From Acidimicrobiia bacterium (lineage in GTDB: Bacteria > Actinomycetota > Acidimicrobiia > Acidimicrobiales > Aldehydirespiratoraceae): a stretch of DNA of 64,000 nt. The stretch lies in contig JAJEHD010000001.1 of NCBI GenBank assembly GCA_022819505.1, positions 1 to 64,000 of the forward strand, given 5' to 3'. The position numbers were made by a program, and so were the translations under genes. The stretch's first letter is position 1; each line of letters starts with the position of its first letter. The notes below the pieces were generated by a model. The model was not told the DNA's origin, ran no database searches, and saw only the letters and a program-made list of their open reading frames with translations. Positions 49,416 through 58,038 of this stretch are shown here, piece by piece.

Positions 49416-50437
49416 CGAACGGCCGCGAGCGCGTCGCGCAGCACCGATTCGGGCACCCCCACGACGGGCTCCACCCCGCGGTCCGAGTCGAGCATGAGGG
49501 TCAGGCCGTCGACGGACTTCTTGTCCCGGCCGAACAGGGCCAGCAACTCATCGTCGTCCTCCAGCGCCGCCGGAAGCCGGTCCGGCAGGCCGTAGCCGGT
49601 CACCACCTGGCGGTGCTCGGCCACTCGACCGGTGTCGATGCGACCCATGCGTGCAGCCACTTCGGCCGCGTAGATCAGCCCTACCGCCACGGCCTCTCCG
49701 TGGCGCAGGTCGTAGCGTCCCGCCGTCTCGATGGCGTGGGCCAGGGTGTGGCCGTAGTTGAGGACGGCCCGTCGGCCGCCCTCACGCTCGTCCGCCGCCA
49801 CCACATCGGCCTTGATTCGCACCGCCGCGGCGATCCGCTCGTCGAGGCCAAGGCCGTCCAGATCGTCCCCGGTCAGGAAGTGGTACTTGGCCAGCTCGCC
49901 CTGGCCGCTGCGCAGCTCCCGCGCCGGCAGCGTGGCCAGCATCTCGGTGTCGCACAGCACGGCGTGAGGCTGCCAGAAGGCCCCTACGAGGTTCTTGCCC
50001 TCGGGCAGGTTGACTCCGGTCTTGCCCCCGATGGCCGCGTCCACCTGGGCCAGCAGCGAGGAGGCCACAGAGACGTAGGGGATGCCCCGGTGGTAGACGG
50101 CGGCGACGAACCCGGCCAGGTCGGTGACCACGCCCCCGCCCACGGCCACGATCACGTCGGACCGGGTGAAGCCCGCTCCGGACATCTCACGGCAGAGCCG
50201 CTCGACCTCGGCCAGCGACTTGGCCTCCTCGCCGTCAGCAACGGTGAACACCGACTGATCGAGGCCGCTGTCGACCGTCCAGCCGATGTCGCGCTGGGTT
50301 AGGACGGCGGCCCGCCGCGCCCCTGCCGGGATCACCGAGTTGAGCCGGGCCCGCACCCCCGGGCCGACATGAACGTCGTAGGAGCGCGCGTCCAGGTCGA
50401 CGGTCACTATCTGGGCTCGCGAATCGGCCGGGGCCAT
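49412..50437 (-). CDS. aroB: 3-dehydroquinate synthase
   Basis: Second step of the shikimate pathway, NAD- and metal-dependent. 341 residues: DGEEAKSLAEVERL, VGGGVVTDLAGFVAAVYHRGIPYVSVASSLLAQVDAAIGGKTGVN, and RRAVLNYGHTLAHAIE with a zinc-ligand histidine. ATG at 50437. Upstream there is 143 bases without a gene before the prepilin peptidase, where many actinobacteria carry aroC and aroK. Confidence 0.97.
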   Translation of the reverse strand: MAPADSRAQIVTVDLDARSYDVHVGPGVRARLNSVIPAGARRAAVLTQRDIGWTVDSGLDQSVFTVADGEEAKSLAEVERLCREMSGAGFTRSDVIVAVGGGVVTDLAGFVAAVYHRGIPYVSVASSLLAQVDAAIGGKTGVNLPEGKNLVGAFWQPHAVLCDTEMLATLPARELRSGQGELAKYHFLTGDDLDGLGLDERIAAAVRIKADVVAADEREGGRRAVLNYGHTLAHAIETAGRYDLRHGEAVAVGLIYAAEVAARMGRIDTGRVAEHRQVVTGYGLPDRLPAALEDDDELLALFGRDKKSVDGLTLMLDSDRGVEPVVGVPESVLRDALAAVR

Positions 50438-50580
50438 CCGAGCAGCCTACCGACGCACCAGTGAGGCTCTCTGAACAGCCCGGCATTGCCAGCCGACGCA
50501 AGCCCGACGGCGAGAGCGCGACAGCCGGAGCGGCTGCTGGGGCGGCGCGGCCCGGCGACATGCCGGAACGCCGTTCACAG

Positions 50581-51468
50581 CTAGCCGGCGGGCGGGCCGT
50601 AGTAGAGCAGCACGATCATGGTTCCCGCGGCCAGGGCCGGGCCGAACGGGAAGACCGTGTCGAGCAACCGCTCACCGGGAACAGGACCAGAGCCCCGACC
50701 GGGAACAGGACCAGAGCCCCGACCGGGAACAGGACCAGAGCCCCGACCGGGAACAGGACCAGAGCCCCGACCGGGAACAGGACCAGAGCGCTCACCGGGA
50801 ACAGGACCAGAGCGCTCACCGGGAACAGGCAGCAGCTCGAGCCCCTGCCGACGCAGTCGGGCGAGCACCAGGGCCGTCAACAGGCCGATCAGGCAGCTCA
50901 GCAGCAGTGCCTGGGCCACCAGCCCGGCCACCGCGGTCCACGCCTGACCGGACGCGCCTGCGGTCCACCCGAGATGCAGGCCTAGCAGCGGGGCGAGCTT
51001 CACGTCGCCGAAGCCGAGGCCAGCAGGCCGCAACTCGTGGGCGGTCCACATGACCGCTCCGTAGCCGAGCGCCGCGGCCACAGCCGCGACGATTGCGCCG
51101 GGTCGACCCGCGGCCATCGACGCGGCCGCGATCGCGGCCAGGCTCGCAGCCGACGCCGGAAGCGAGACGGCATCGGGCAGCCGCCCGCAGCGCCAGTCAA
51201 TGGCCGACAGCGTCGTCAAGGACACCGCGGCCACCAGCGGCGGGATCATGTTCCAGCCCACGCCGAAGCGGGCCACCACCGCCGCAGAGAGGGCCGCCAT
51301 GCACAACTCCACGGGCCCGACCGGGCGGCGCGCACCGGGGCGCGGCGCGAAGCGATCAGCCACCACAGCCGCCAGCCGCCCCACGACCAAACCACCGAGG
51401 AGGGCCGAGCCCAGCGCCACCGCGTTCATCCCCGCACGATAGGGACCGGCGGCGGGGACCTGCTCCAC
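50581..51468 (-). CDS. Prepilin peptidase (A24 family) with tandem-repeat loop
   Basis: Polytopic aspartic peptidase that trims type IV prepilin-like signal peptides. 295 residues from GTG at 51468, which has AGGAG 7 bases upstream. Peptidase-only form, without the N-terminal methylase/zinc domain. Catalytic aspartates: Asp91 in SAIDWRCGRLPD and Asp155 in the GFGDVKL motif. Near residues 216-268, before the last transmembrane helix, is a low-complexity loop of 8-residue units (GPVPGRGS, GPVPGERS) from a DNA minisatellite. No pilin gene is in the window. Lies in the aroE-pilD-aroB order common to actinobacteria. Confidence 0.88.
   Translation of the reverse strand: MEQVPAAGPYRAGMNAVALGSALLGGLVVGRLAAVVADRFAPRPGARRPVGPVELCMAALSAAVVARFGVGWNMIPPLVAAVSLTTLSAIDWRCGRLPDAVSLPASAASLAAIAAASMAAGRPGAIVAAVAAALGYGAVMWTAHELRPAGLGFGDVKLAPLLGLHLGWTAGASGQAWTAVAGLVAQALLLSCLIGLLTALVLARLRRQGLELLPVPGERSGPVPGERSGPVPGRGSGPVPGRGSGPVPGRGSGPVPGRGSGPVPGERLLDTVFPFGPALAAGTMIVLLYYGPPAG
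50674..50829 (+). repeat. 24-bp minisatellite inside the prepilin peptidase gene
   Basis: Six full units (50674-50697, 50698-50721, 50722-50745, 50746-50769, 50770-50793, 50794-50817) start ACCGGGAACAGGACCAGAGC and end either CCCG or GCTC; a partial seventh follows. The unit preserves the reading frame and encodes 8 residues. Pure tandem structure suggests slippage, so copy number may vary. Confidence 0.95.
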
Positions 51469-51478
51469 GGCTGAACTC

Positions 51479-51528
51479 CTGTCAAGAAATCACCGCATAG
51501 GTGGAAAACTGACAGAAGTTCTTGACAG
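51479..51528. promoter_or_regulatory. 10-bp perfect inverted repeat between aroE and the prepilin peptidase
   Basis: CTGTCAAGAA (51479-51488) and TTCTTGACAG (51519-51528) are perfect complements 30 bases apart in an 81-base gap that is unusually AT-rich for this DNA. Both genes run on the minus strand. It could be an operator, a hairpin controlling the downstream gene (its left arm overlaps the AGGAG of the peptidase gene), or a promoter region. A TATGCG (-10-like) lies in the loop on the minus strand. Confidence 0.5.
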
Positions 51529-51549
51529 ACGCTCGTTCTGATCGGCCTT

Positions 51550-52383
51550 TCAGAGGCCTCCGACGGCGGCCTGGCGCATGGCCTCCACGGGTGCGTCGAT
51601 GCCGGTCCACAGCTCGAAGGCGGCGGCGGCCTGGTACACCAGCATCGACAGCCCGTTGTGGGCCTCCACCCCGTGCTCGCGAAGAGCGGCCAGCCAAGCC
51701 GTCTCGATCGGCTCGTACACCAGGTCCACGGCCACTTGGCCGGGACGTAGCAGAGTGGGGTCACAGGGCATTGAGGCGTCGGACCCCATACCGACGGAGG
51801 TCGCGTTCACTACGAGGTCCGCGGCCGCCATGTCCTCCATCGTCCCGACCCGTCCGGGACGACCCGACCGGCTGGCGGCATTGGCGATCGACGCGGCAGC
51901 CTCCGCCCGAGAGCCGGTGCGGTTGATCACGGCCACATCGGCCGCGCCAGCCGCGGCCAGCCCCCAGGCCACCGCCCGGGCAGCTCCGCCGCCGCCCAAC
52001 AGCGCCACCCGCAGACCCTCCGGTGAGAGTCCCGCGTCGGCCCGCAGCCCGGCCACGAAGCCGGCGGCGTCGGTGTTGGCCGCATGGAGACGGCCATCGC
52101 CCAGCGGCACGATGCAGTTCGCTGCGGCCAGGATCTCTACCTCAGCATCGACAGTGTCCGCCGCCGCGGCCACCTCGGCCTTCAGGGGCATGGTCACCGA
52201 CATGCCGGCCAGGCCGAGAACCCTCATCGCCTCGAGAGCCTCGGCACCCCTGCCCGCGGGGACCTCGAAGGCGGTGAACACCCAGTCGATGCCCGCCGCC
52301 GAGAACGCGGCGTTATGGATGGCCGGCGACCGGGAGTGGCGCACCGGGTCACCGATGACCGCCGCCACCCGCCGTCCCGACAT
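51550..52383 (-). CDS. aroE: Shikimate dehydrogenase
   Basis: NADPH-dependent reduction of 3-dehydroshikimate. 277 residues from ATG at 52383: VIGDPVRHSRSPAIHNAAF (9-27), VTMPLKAEVA with the catalytic Lys, ANTDAAGF with the conserved Asn/Asp, and the Rossmann segment LLGGGGAARAVAWGL. The stop of mltG shares a base with the start (TGATG). Together with aroB it makes part of the shikimate pathway. Confidence 0.95.
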   Translation of the reverse strand: MSGRRVAAVIGDPVRHSRSPAIHNAAFSAAGIDWVFTAFEVPAGRGAEALEAMRVLGLAGMSVTMPLKAEVAAAADTVDAEVEILAAANCIVPLGDGRLHAANTDAAGFVAGLRADAGLSPEGLRVALLGGGGAARAVAWGLAAAGAADVAVINRTGSRAEAAASIANAASRSGRPGRVGTMEDMAAADLVVNATSVGMGSDASMPCDPTLLRPGQVAVDLVYEPIETAWLAALREHGVEAHNGLSMLVYQAAAAFELWTGIDAPVEAMRQAAVGGL

Positions 52384-53987
52384 CAGCAGTAACCCAGATC
52401 GCGGCAGATCTCCACCTGTTCCAGATGCTCCTCGTAGGTCTCCGAGAAGTAGTGGGCGCCACGGACGCCCGCCTCGTCGGTGCGGACATAGAAGAGCCAA
52501 TTCCCATCGCTGGGCTGCAACGCCGCGATCAGCGACGCCTCGCCCGGCGCCGAGATCGGCGTGGGCGGCAAGCCGGTCACCACCCGGGTGTTCCACGGCG
52601 AGTCCCGCCGGATGTCCTCCGAGGTGAGGTCGGCACACGACTTGCCGGCCGCGTAGCAGGCGGTGGCATCGATGTCGAGACGCATTCCCTCCTCCAGGCG
52701 GTTGTAGATCACCCGGGCGATCTTGGCCCGGTCCTGCTGCAACAGGGCCTCCTCCTCGACGAGGCTGGCCACGATGACCAAGTCATAGGGCCGCAGACCC
52801 AACTCGACGAGGTCGGGGTGGATTCCGGGATCCTCCAGCAAGCGAGCGAACCGCCGGTCGAACTCGTCGGACATCCTCAGCAGGAAGCCGTGCTCGTCTG
52901 CGAGGTCGTCGGCGTTGATGTCGTAGGTGGCCGGGAACAGCATCCCCTCAAGGCTCCGAGCGCGAGCATCGTCGGGAAGGTACGACGCCTCGCGAACCAG
53001 CGATACGTAGGCCGCCTCGAGGTCGTCCCGCTCGAAGACGGGGTTCTCCTCCAACAGCCGGGGGACCATCTCGATCCACCGCAGGCCCTCCGGGATCCGG
53101 ACCAGTTCGAAGACCTCGGGCAACGGTCCGGCATCGAACACCGTGCGCACCGACGCGAAGTCCATGTTCTCGTAGAGGATGTAATCACCGGCCTCCACCG
53201 CCACGACCGTGTCGCACCCGAGGAACCCGGTGATGGTCAGAACGCCGTCGCAGCGCAGCCAGTAGCGGAAGACGGTGGCATTGGAGATGACGCCCGCGCT
53301 CTGCAGCTCCCCCGCGATCTCGTTCACAGAGGCGCCTTGGGGGATCGTCATCTCGATGGCGTCGCCGGGCAAGCCCTCGGGCGTGATCTGGGCGTCCACC
53401 CATCCGTAGACGCGGCCCCGCACCCACAGCACGGCCAGCACCACGATCACCCCCAGCACCACCAGGCGGATGAAGCCGCCCCAGAACGGTCGGTAGCGGA
53501 CCCAGTTGCGGTCGTCAGCGTCGTAGACGGGATCGACGAGCGGGTCGTCCCCGAGCTCCTCCTCCACCACGACCATTGCGCCCTCGTCCACGGTCGACCA
53601 GCGGCTCTGAGCAGCAGCCGTCCGCTGCCCGTCGCGGCGGGCCGCCTTGCGGGCCGACCGCTGATAGGACCGCGCCGCCCGAACCGCGTTCCGCTGGGCG
53701 CGGCGATCGGGACGGGTCTTCGGAGGCTTGGGGAGCTTGCCGCCCCGGGGGCCAGGCCGACGCGCCGCCGGAGGGCGCTCGCGACCCGCACCAGGACCAG
53801 ACACGACGGGCGGACGCTGGCGGCCTGCGCCACCAGGTGCGGCTGGCTGGGCGCGGGCTCGGGCTTCGTTCGCCGGCGCTCCAGGCGAACGAAGCGGCAC
53901 AGCTGTTGGCCGGGCACCGGTATCGGGGCGACCGGTGATGAAGTCGGACAGCTTCGACGGGCGGCGACGGCTGCGGTGCTCAGCCAC
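52383..53987 (-). CDS. mltG: Endolytic murein transglycosylase MltG (YceG)
   Basis: Membrane-bound lytic transglycosylase thought to end nascent glycan strands. 534 residues from GTG at 53987, overlapping the ruvX stop by 8 bases. N-terminal cytoplasmic part of about 170 residues is basic, Pro/Arg/Ala-rich and low-complexity, longer than in most bacteria. One transmembrane helix (173-190), then a LysM-like subdomain (MTIPQGASVNEIAGELQSAGVI) and the YceG catalytic domain with the conserved catalytic Glu in VIVASLVEEEALL, RLEEGMRLDIDATACYA and PWNTRVVTGLPPTPISAPGEASLIAAL. Standard neighbour of ruvX and aroE. Confidence 0.93.
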   Translation of the reverse strand: MAEHRSRRRPSKLSDFITGRPDTGARPTAVPLRSPGAPANEARARAQPAAPGGAGRQRPPVVSGPGAGRERPPAARRPGPRGGKLPKPPKTRPDRRAQRNAVRAARSYQRSARKAARRDGQRTAAAQSRWSTVDEGAMVVVEEELGDDPLVDPVYDADDRNWVRYRPFWGGFIRLVVLGVIVVLAVLWVRGRVYGWVDAQITPEGLPGDAIEMTIPQGASVNEIAGELQSAGVISNATVFRYWLRCDGVLTITGFLGCDTVVAVEAGDYILYENMDFASVRTVFDAGPLPEVFELVRIPEGLRWIEMVPRLLEENPVFERDDLEAAYVSLVREASYLPDDARARSLEGMLFPATYDINADDLADEHGFLLRMSDEFDRRFARLLEDPGIHPDLVELGLRPYDLVIVASLVEEEALLQQDRAKIARVIYNRLEEGMRLDIDATACYAAGKSCADLTSEDIRRDSPWNTRVVTGLPPTPISAPGEASLIAALQPSDGNWLFYVRTDEAGVRGAHYFSETYEEHLEQVEICRDLGYC

Positions 53988-54402
53988 CGGGCATACCCGC
54001 GTCGAGCCAGGACTGCAGCACCACCGCGGCCGCCACCTGGTCGACAACGCCGCGCCTTTCAGGGCCCTTCATCTGCTGCTCCATGAGGCTCCGCTCTGCG
54101 ATGACCGTAGTCAGCCGTTCATCGTAGGAAACGACAGGCACGGCCAAGAACCGCCCGAGGCGGTCGATCTCGGCGCGGGCTCCCACCGCGGCGGGGCCCT
54201 CGGTGCCGTCGAGGGAGATCGGCAGCCCGACCACCACGATCTCGGCCTGCCATTCGGTCACCAGATCAGCGATGGTCCTCAGGTCGCGTTCTGGGTCCCC
54301 GCTGCGAACGAGTGTCTCGACCGGAGTCGCTACCGTCCCCCCCGAGTCGCACACCGCGACACCGACCCTGCGCTCTCCCAGATCGAGCCCCAGGGCTCGC
54401 AC
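53980..54402 (-). CDS. ruvX: Putative Holliday junction resolvase / pre-16S rRNA nuclease RuvX (YqgF)
   Basis: RNase H-fold nuclease; in E. coli it trims the 16S 5' end. 140 residues from GTG at 54402, one base after the alaS stop. Motif LGLDLGERRVGVAVCDSGGTVATP (4-27) with the first catalytic Asp, then EIVVVGLPISLDGTEGPAA with a catalytic Glu, and a C-terminal Asp in DQVAAAVVLQSWLD. ATG/GTG alternatives upstream lie inside alaS and lack family similarity. Confidence 0.93.
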   Translation of the reverse strand: MRALGLDLGERRVGVAVCDSGGTVATPVETLVRSGDPERDLRTIADLVTEWQAEIVVVGLPISLDGTEGPAAVGARAEIDRLGRFLAVPVVSYDERLTTVIAERSLMEQQMKGPERRGVVDQVAAAVVLQSWLDAGMPGG

Positions 54403-54403
54403 G

Positions 54404-56989
54404 TCAACTGGTTCCGCTGATTCCGGCCGCGGCGCGAGCCAGGTCGAGGGCCTCGTCGAGCCGGCCGGCATCCCGGCCCCCGGCGACGCACAGGTCGGCC
54501 GCGGGCTTTCCGCCGCCGCCGATGGTCTTCTTGGCCTCGGTGATCAGGTCGCCGGCGTGCAGCCCGCTGCCGGTGGTGGCGGCAGCAGCCAGGGCGGCTC
54601 CCCCGGAGTCGAGCGCAGTGCCCAGGACCACCGCTCTCACTCCGTCGACATCGCGGATCGACACGGCCAGGTCGCGCAGGCCGTCACGGCCCACGTCGTC
54701 CACCCGGGCCACCACCACGCCGTCCACCGCGGCGGCGGCTAGCTCCGGAGCCCTTCCGAGCGCCACCCTGCGCCTCAGTTCCGTCACCTCAGCCCGCAAC
54801 GCCTTGGTCTCGCCCTGGCGCTTGGCCACCCCGTCGGCCAGCTCGGCCGGGGGCACCCCCAGCGACCGGGCCGCATCCTCTATGAGCGACTGCTGGCTGC
54901 GCAGCAGCGAGAGCGTGTCATGGCCGGTGATGGCTTCCAGGCGGCGCATGTTGGCACCGATCGACGCCTCCGAGGTGATGTGGAAGGCGCCGATGTCGCC
55001 CAGGGCCCTCACATGGGTGCCGCCGCACAGCTCAACCGAGTGGCGGCCGGCCTCGAGCACCCTCACCACCTCGCCGTACTTCTCGCCGAAGAAGGCGATG
55101 GCGCCCAACTGCTGGGCCCGGTCGAAGGTCGTCTCGAAGTGGCGGCACGACGCGTTGTCGAGCACCTCGGAGTTGACCAGGTCCTCCACCTGGATGATCT
55201 GCTCGGCTGTGAGCGCCTCGTAATGGCTGAAATCGAATCGGAGCCGGTCGGGTCCGACCCAGGATCCCTGCTGCTTGACGTGCTCGCCGAGGACCTCCCG
55301 CAGCGCCCAGTGCAGGATGTGGGTGGCGGTGTGGTTGCGGCGGATGCCGGCCCGGCGCTCGGAGTCCACGGCCGCGGTCACCCTGTCGCCGACCTGCAGC
55401 TCGCCCTCGATGGGCTCGACGATGTGGACATGCAGTTCGTCGACGGCGTACACGGTGTCGGTGACCCGGGCCCTGGCGCCGGTCGCTTCGCACGAGATCT
55501 CGCCGGTGTCTCCGATCTGGCCGCCGCTCTCGGCGTAGAACGGCGTGCGGTCCAGGACGACCCGCCCGTCGGCGGCGTACAGAACCTCAGCCTCCGACGC
55601 CAGCTCGGCCCGCCCACAGAACTCGGTCGGCCCCGCGGCCGACAGCAGGGCCACGAACGGCGTCACATCGTGGGCGGCGGCCACCGAACGGGCGCTGCGG
55701 GCCCGCTCCTGCTGCTCGGACATCGCGGCCGCGAAGCCCTCGGTGTCCACCTCGACGCCCCTCTCCGACGCGATCTCCACGGTGACCTCGAGGGGGAAGC
55801 CGTACGTGTCGTGCAACAGGAAGGCGACATCGCCGTCGATCCGCTCGCCCGGCGCGAGGCTGGCCATTCGCCCGTCGAGGATGGCCTGCCCGGTGCGCAG
55901 CGTCTGGCGGAACCTCTGCTCCTCGCGGTCGATCACGTCTCGCACGTAGCCGTGGTTGCGGGCCAGGTCCGGGTAGGCCTCGGCCATCACGTCCACCACG
56001 GCGTCGACCATGCCGCCCATGACGGGATCGGTCACGCCCAGCAAGTAGGCGTGACGCACGGCCCGCCGGATGATGCGCCGCAGCACATAGCCGCGGTCCT
56101 CGTTGGAGGGGAACACGCCGTCGCTCACCAGCAGCGATGTGGACCGGGCGTGATCGGCGAGTATCCGGAGCGACACGTCGCGGGCCTCGGCTTCGCCCAG
56201 CTTGGCCCCGGTGAGACGCTGGGCCGCGTCTAGCAGGGCCACGAACTCGTCGGTCTCCCACACCGAGTCCACACCCTGGAGCACGGCCACGGTGCGCTCG
56301 AGACCCAGGCCGGTGTCGATCGACGGCTTGGGCAGCGGGATCTCGGTGCCGTCGGGGGTGCTCTCGAACTGCATGAACACCAGGTTCCAGACCTCGACGA
56401 AGCGCTCCTCGCCGCCATGGGCGGGGCCGCCGCCCGGGCCGTAGGCGGGTCCCTTGTCCCAGAAGATCTCCGAGCACGGCCCGCAGGGTCCGACGTCGGC
56501 CATGCGCCAGTAGTTGTCCTCGCCCAGGCGCTGGATGCGCTCGGCGGGCACGCCGACCTCGTCGCGCCAGATGGCCTCGGCCTCGTCGTCGCTGAGGTGC
56601 ACCGTCACCCACAGCCGCTCGGGGTCGAGGCCCAGCACCCCGGTGACGAGCTCCCATGCCCAGGCGCAGGCGTCGGACTTGAAGTAGTCGCCGAAGCTGA
56701 AGTTGCCGAGCATCTCGAAGAAGGTCAGGTGCCGGGAGGTGCGCCCGATCTCATCGAGGTCGTTGTGCTTGCCGCCGGCCCGCACGCACTTCTGGACGGT
56801 GACGGCCCGCGGGAAGGGGGCCGGCTGCTCGCCGGTGAAGTACGTCTTGAACGGCACCATGCCGGCCACCGTGAACAGCAGGGTGGGGTCGTGGGGGATC
56901 AGGCTGGCCGAGGGATGATGGGTGTGGCCCCGCTCGACGAAGAAGTCGACGAAGGCCTTTCGGACCTCCGCCGCGGTCATCGCCTTCAC
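54404..56989 (-). CDS. alaS: Alanyl-tRNA synthetase
   Basis: 861 residues; charges and edits tRNA-Ala. N-terminal class II core (VRKAFVDFFVERGHTHHPSASLIP, LTFFEMLGNFSFGDYF, IDTGLGLERTV), editing domain with zinc-like HxxxH (NHTATHILHWAL) and CGGTHV, and the C-terminal C-Ala domain (AAVDGVVVARVDDVGRDGLRDLA). GTG at 56989 overlaps the upstream gene's stop (GTGA); ATG at 56980 is a close alternative. Complete. Confidence 0.98.
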   Translation of the reverse strand: MKAMTAAEVRKAFVDFFVERGHTHHPSASLIPHDPTLLFTVAGMVPFKTYFTGEQPAPFPRAVTVQKCVRAGGKHNDLDEIGRTSRHLTFFEMLGNFSFGDYFKSDACAWAWELVTGVLGLDPERLWVTVHLSDDEAEAIWRDEVGVPAERIQRLGEDNYWRMADVGPCGPCSEIFWDKGPAYGPGGGPAHGGEERFVEVWNLVFMQFESTPDGTEIPLPKPSIDTGLGLERTVAVLQGVDSVWETDEFVALLDAAQRLTGAKLGEAEARDVSLRILADHARSTSLLVSDGVFPSNEDRGYVLRRIIRRAVRHAYLLGVTDPVMGGMVDAVVDVMAEAYPDLARNHGYVRDVIDREEQRFRQTLRTGQAILDGRMASLAPGERIDGDVAFLLHDTYGFPLEVTVEIASERGVEVDTEGFAAAMSEQQERARSARSVAAAHDVTPFVALLSAAGPTEFCGRAELASEAEVLYAADGRVVLDRTPFYAESGGQIGDTGEISCEATGARARVTDTVYAVDELHVHIVEPIEGELQVGDRVTAAVDSERRAGIRRNHTATHILHWALREVLGEHVKQQGSWVGPDRLRFDFSHYEALTAEQIIQVEDLVNSEVLDNASCRHFETTFDRAQQLGAIAFFGEKYGEVVRVLEAGRHSVELCGGTHVRALGDIGAFHITSEASIGANMRRLEAITGHDTLSLLRSQQSLIEDAARSLGVPPAELADGVAKRQGETKALRAEVTELRRRVALGRAPELAAAAVDGVVVARVDDVGRDGLRDLAVSIRDVDGVRAVVLGTALDSGGAALAAAATTGSGLHAGDLITEAKKTIGGGGKPAADLCVAGGRDAGRLDEALDLARAAAGISGTS

Positions 56990-57318
56990 GGCCGGCCGCT
57001 CCCGTTCGAGCCGCTCTCGGCACCCGGCGGCTCGTCGTCGCGCAACTCCGACTCGGTGTCGCGCATGGCCTCGCGTCCCTCGGCAACCGCGTGACGGATG
57101 TCGTCGGCGATCCGGCGGGCCTCGCGGCCGAGGCTGCGGGCGCTGTCAGCCGCGGTCTGCTGAGCCCGCTGGGCAGCCTCCCGGGACCGGTCGGCGACCG
57201 CGTTGCGGACATTCTCGGGCGCGTACTTCTCTGCGGCGGCGCGGGCTTTGCTGCGCACCCACGCGGCCGTCCCGAGGCCGGCCGCGTAGCCGGCGCCTAG
57301 CCACCACAGCCGTTTCAT
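56986..57318 (-). CDS. Small membrane protein upstream of alaS
   Basis: 110 residues: an N-terminal transmembrane segment (MKRLWWLGAGYAAGLGTAAWV) and a long, charged alpha-helical, coiled-coil-like region with many Ala, Arg and Glu. Its position between a DUF948 protein and alaS matches Streptomyces proteins annotated DUF6167; the exact family is not confirmed here. Overlaps both neighbours by 4 bases (ATGA and GTGA). Function unknown, possibly an envelope scaffold. Confidence 0.8.
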   Translation of the reverse strand: MKRLWWLGAGYAAGLGTAAWVRSKARAAAEKYAPENVRNAVADRSREAAQRAQQTAADSARSLGREARRIADDIRHAVAEGREAMRDTESELRDDEPPGAESGSNGSGRP

Positions 57319-57872
57319 CGCCGCCGCCTCCGAGTCCGGGTCCGGGCCCGGCCGGTGTCGACCGGCCGGGCGCCACCGCCACGACGAGCCCCAGCCGACC
57401 CCACAGCCCTACCGGCACCATCGCCACGACGAGCCCCAGCCGACCCCACAGCCGCGGCGGGCGCCTCGGTCGCGATGGGCCCGGCCGCGGCAGCCACATC
57501 GAGGGATCGGCGAATGCGGCGCCGGTCTCGCAGGCGACGTCCGGCCTGGCCCGCGCCCGACACCAGCGACAGGCCCTTGATCAGCGGCGGGGCGAACGCC
57601 CGGTGGGTCAGCCGGCTGGCGTGGTCGACGGTGGCGGCGATGCGCTCGGCCCGCCCGATCACCCGGTCCACGCGGTGCAGTTCGGCGTCGACCTTGGTGA
57701 CGGTGGCATGGAGGTCGTCCACCATCGGCAGCGCCGAGTCCCTGAGGTCGTCGACCACGTCGCGCAGCTCCCGCATGGTCCGCACCAGCGAGATGACGGC
57801 CACCGTGAGCACAGCCACGGTCGCCAAGCAGACGACGGTGACGATCACTGCGGCCAGGTCGACAGCGCTCAC
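57315..57872 (-). CDS. DUF948-like membrane-anchored coiled-coil protein
   Basis: 185 residues from GTG at 57872 (VSAVDLAAVIVTVVCLATVAV). N-terminal transmembrane helix, then the DUF948 coiled coil (LVRTMRELRDVVDDLRDSALPMVDDLHATVTKVDAELHRVDRVI). The C-terminus (about 140-185) is a Gly/Ala/Arg tail with a duplicated AVGSAGARRG motif from a 45-bp DNA repeat (about 57378-57455). Encoded just upstream of alaS in actinobacteria generally. Unknown function; likely inner-membrane or envelope organisation. Confidence 0.85.
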   Translation of the reverse strand: MSAVDLAAVIVTVVCLATVAVLTVAVISLVRTMRELRDVVDDLRDSALPMVDDLHATVTKVDAELHRVDRVIGRAERIAATVDHASRLTHRAFAPPLIKGLSLVSGAGQAGRRLRDRRRIRRSLDVAAAAGPIATEAPAAAVGSAGARRGDGAGRAVGSAGARRGGGARPVDTGRARTRTRRRRR

Positions 57873-58007
57873 CCAGTCAAGATACCCGGTAGCGGGGGTG
57901 GAGAGAATGGGCCGCAACCTCCCGCTTCCTGCGACTCGCGGCGCGAGGCCATGGCCCGGACGGCCCGTGAGCGCACTACGTCACGCTTGTCACGCTCGCC
58001 AAATCTG

Positions 58008-58026
58008 TATGGGTTTTGCACCCATA
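58008..58026 (-). terminator. Hairpin after rarA, weak terminator candidate
   Basis: TATGGGT and ACCCATA form a perfect 7-bp stem around a 5-base loop 12 bases past the rarA stop codon. Downstream on that strand there is only a short ATTT run, so it is a weak intrinsic-terminator candidate. It lies in the 166-base gap between rarA and the DUF948 gene, which otherwise has no gene. Confidence 0.4.
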
Positions 58027-58038
58027 TGACAGGTTTCT

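Noticed and set aside
47499..49595. Plus-strand frame of about 698 codons over efp and pepP
   Set aside because: Antisense shadow of conserved genes with full catalytic motifs.
50674..50829. CRISPR-like array
   Set aside because: Units are contiguous with no unique spacers and lie in frame inside a gene; this is a coding minisatellite.
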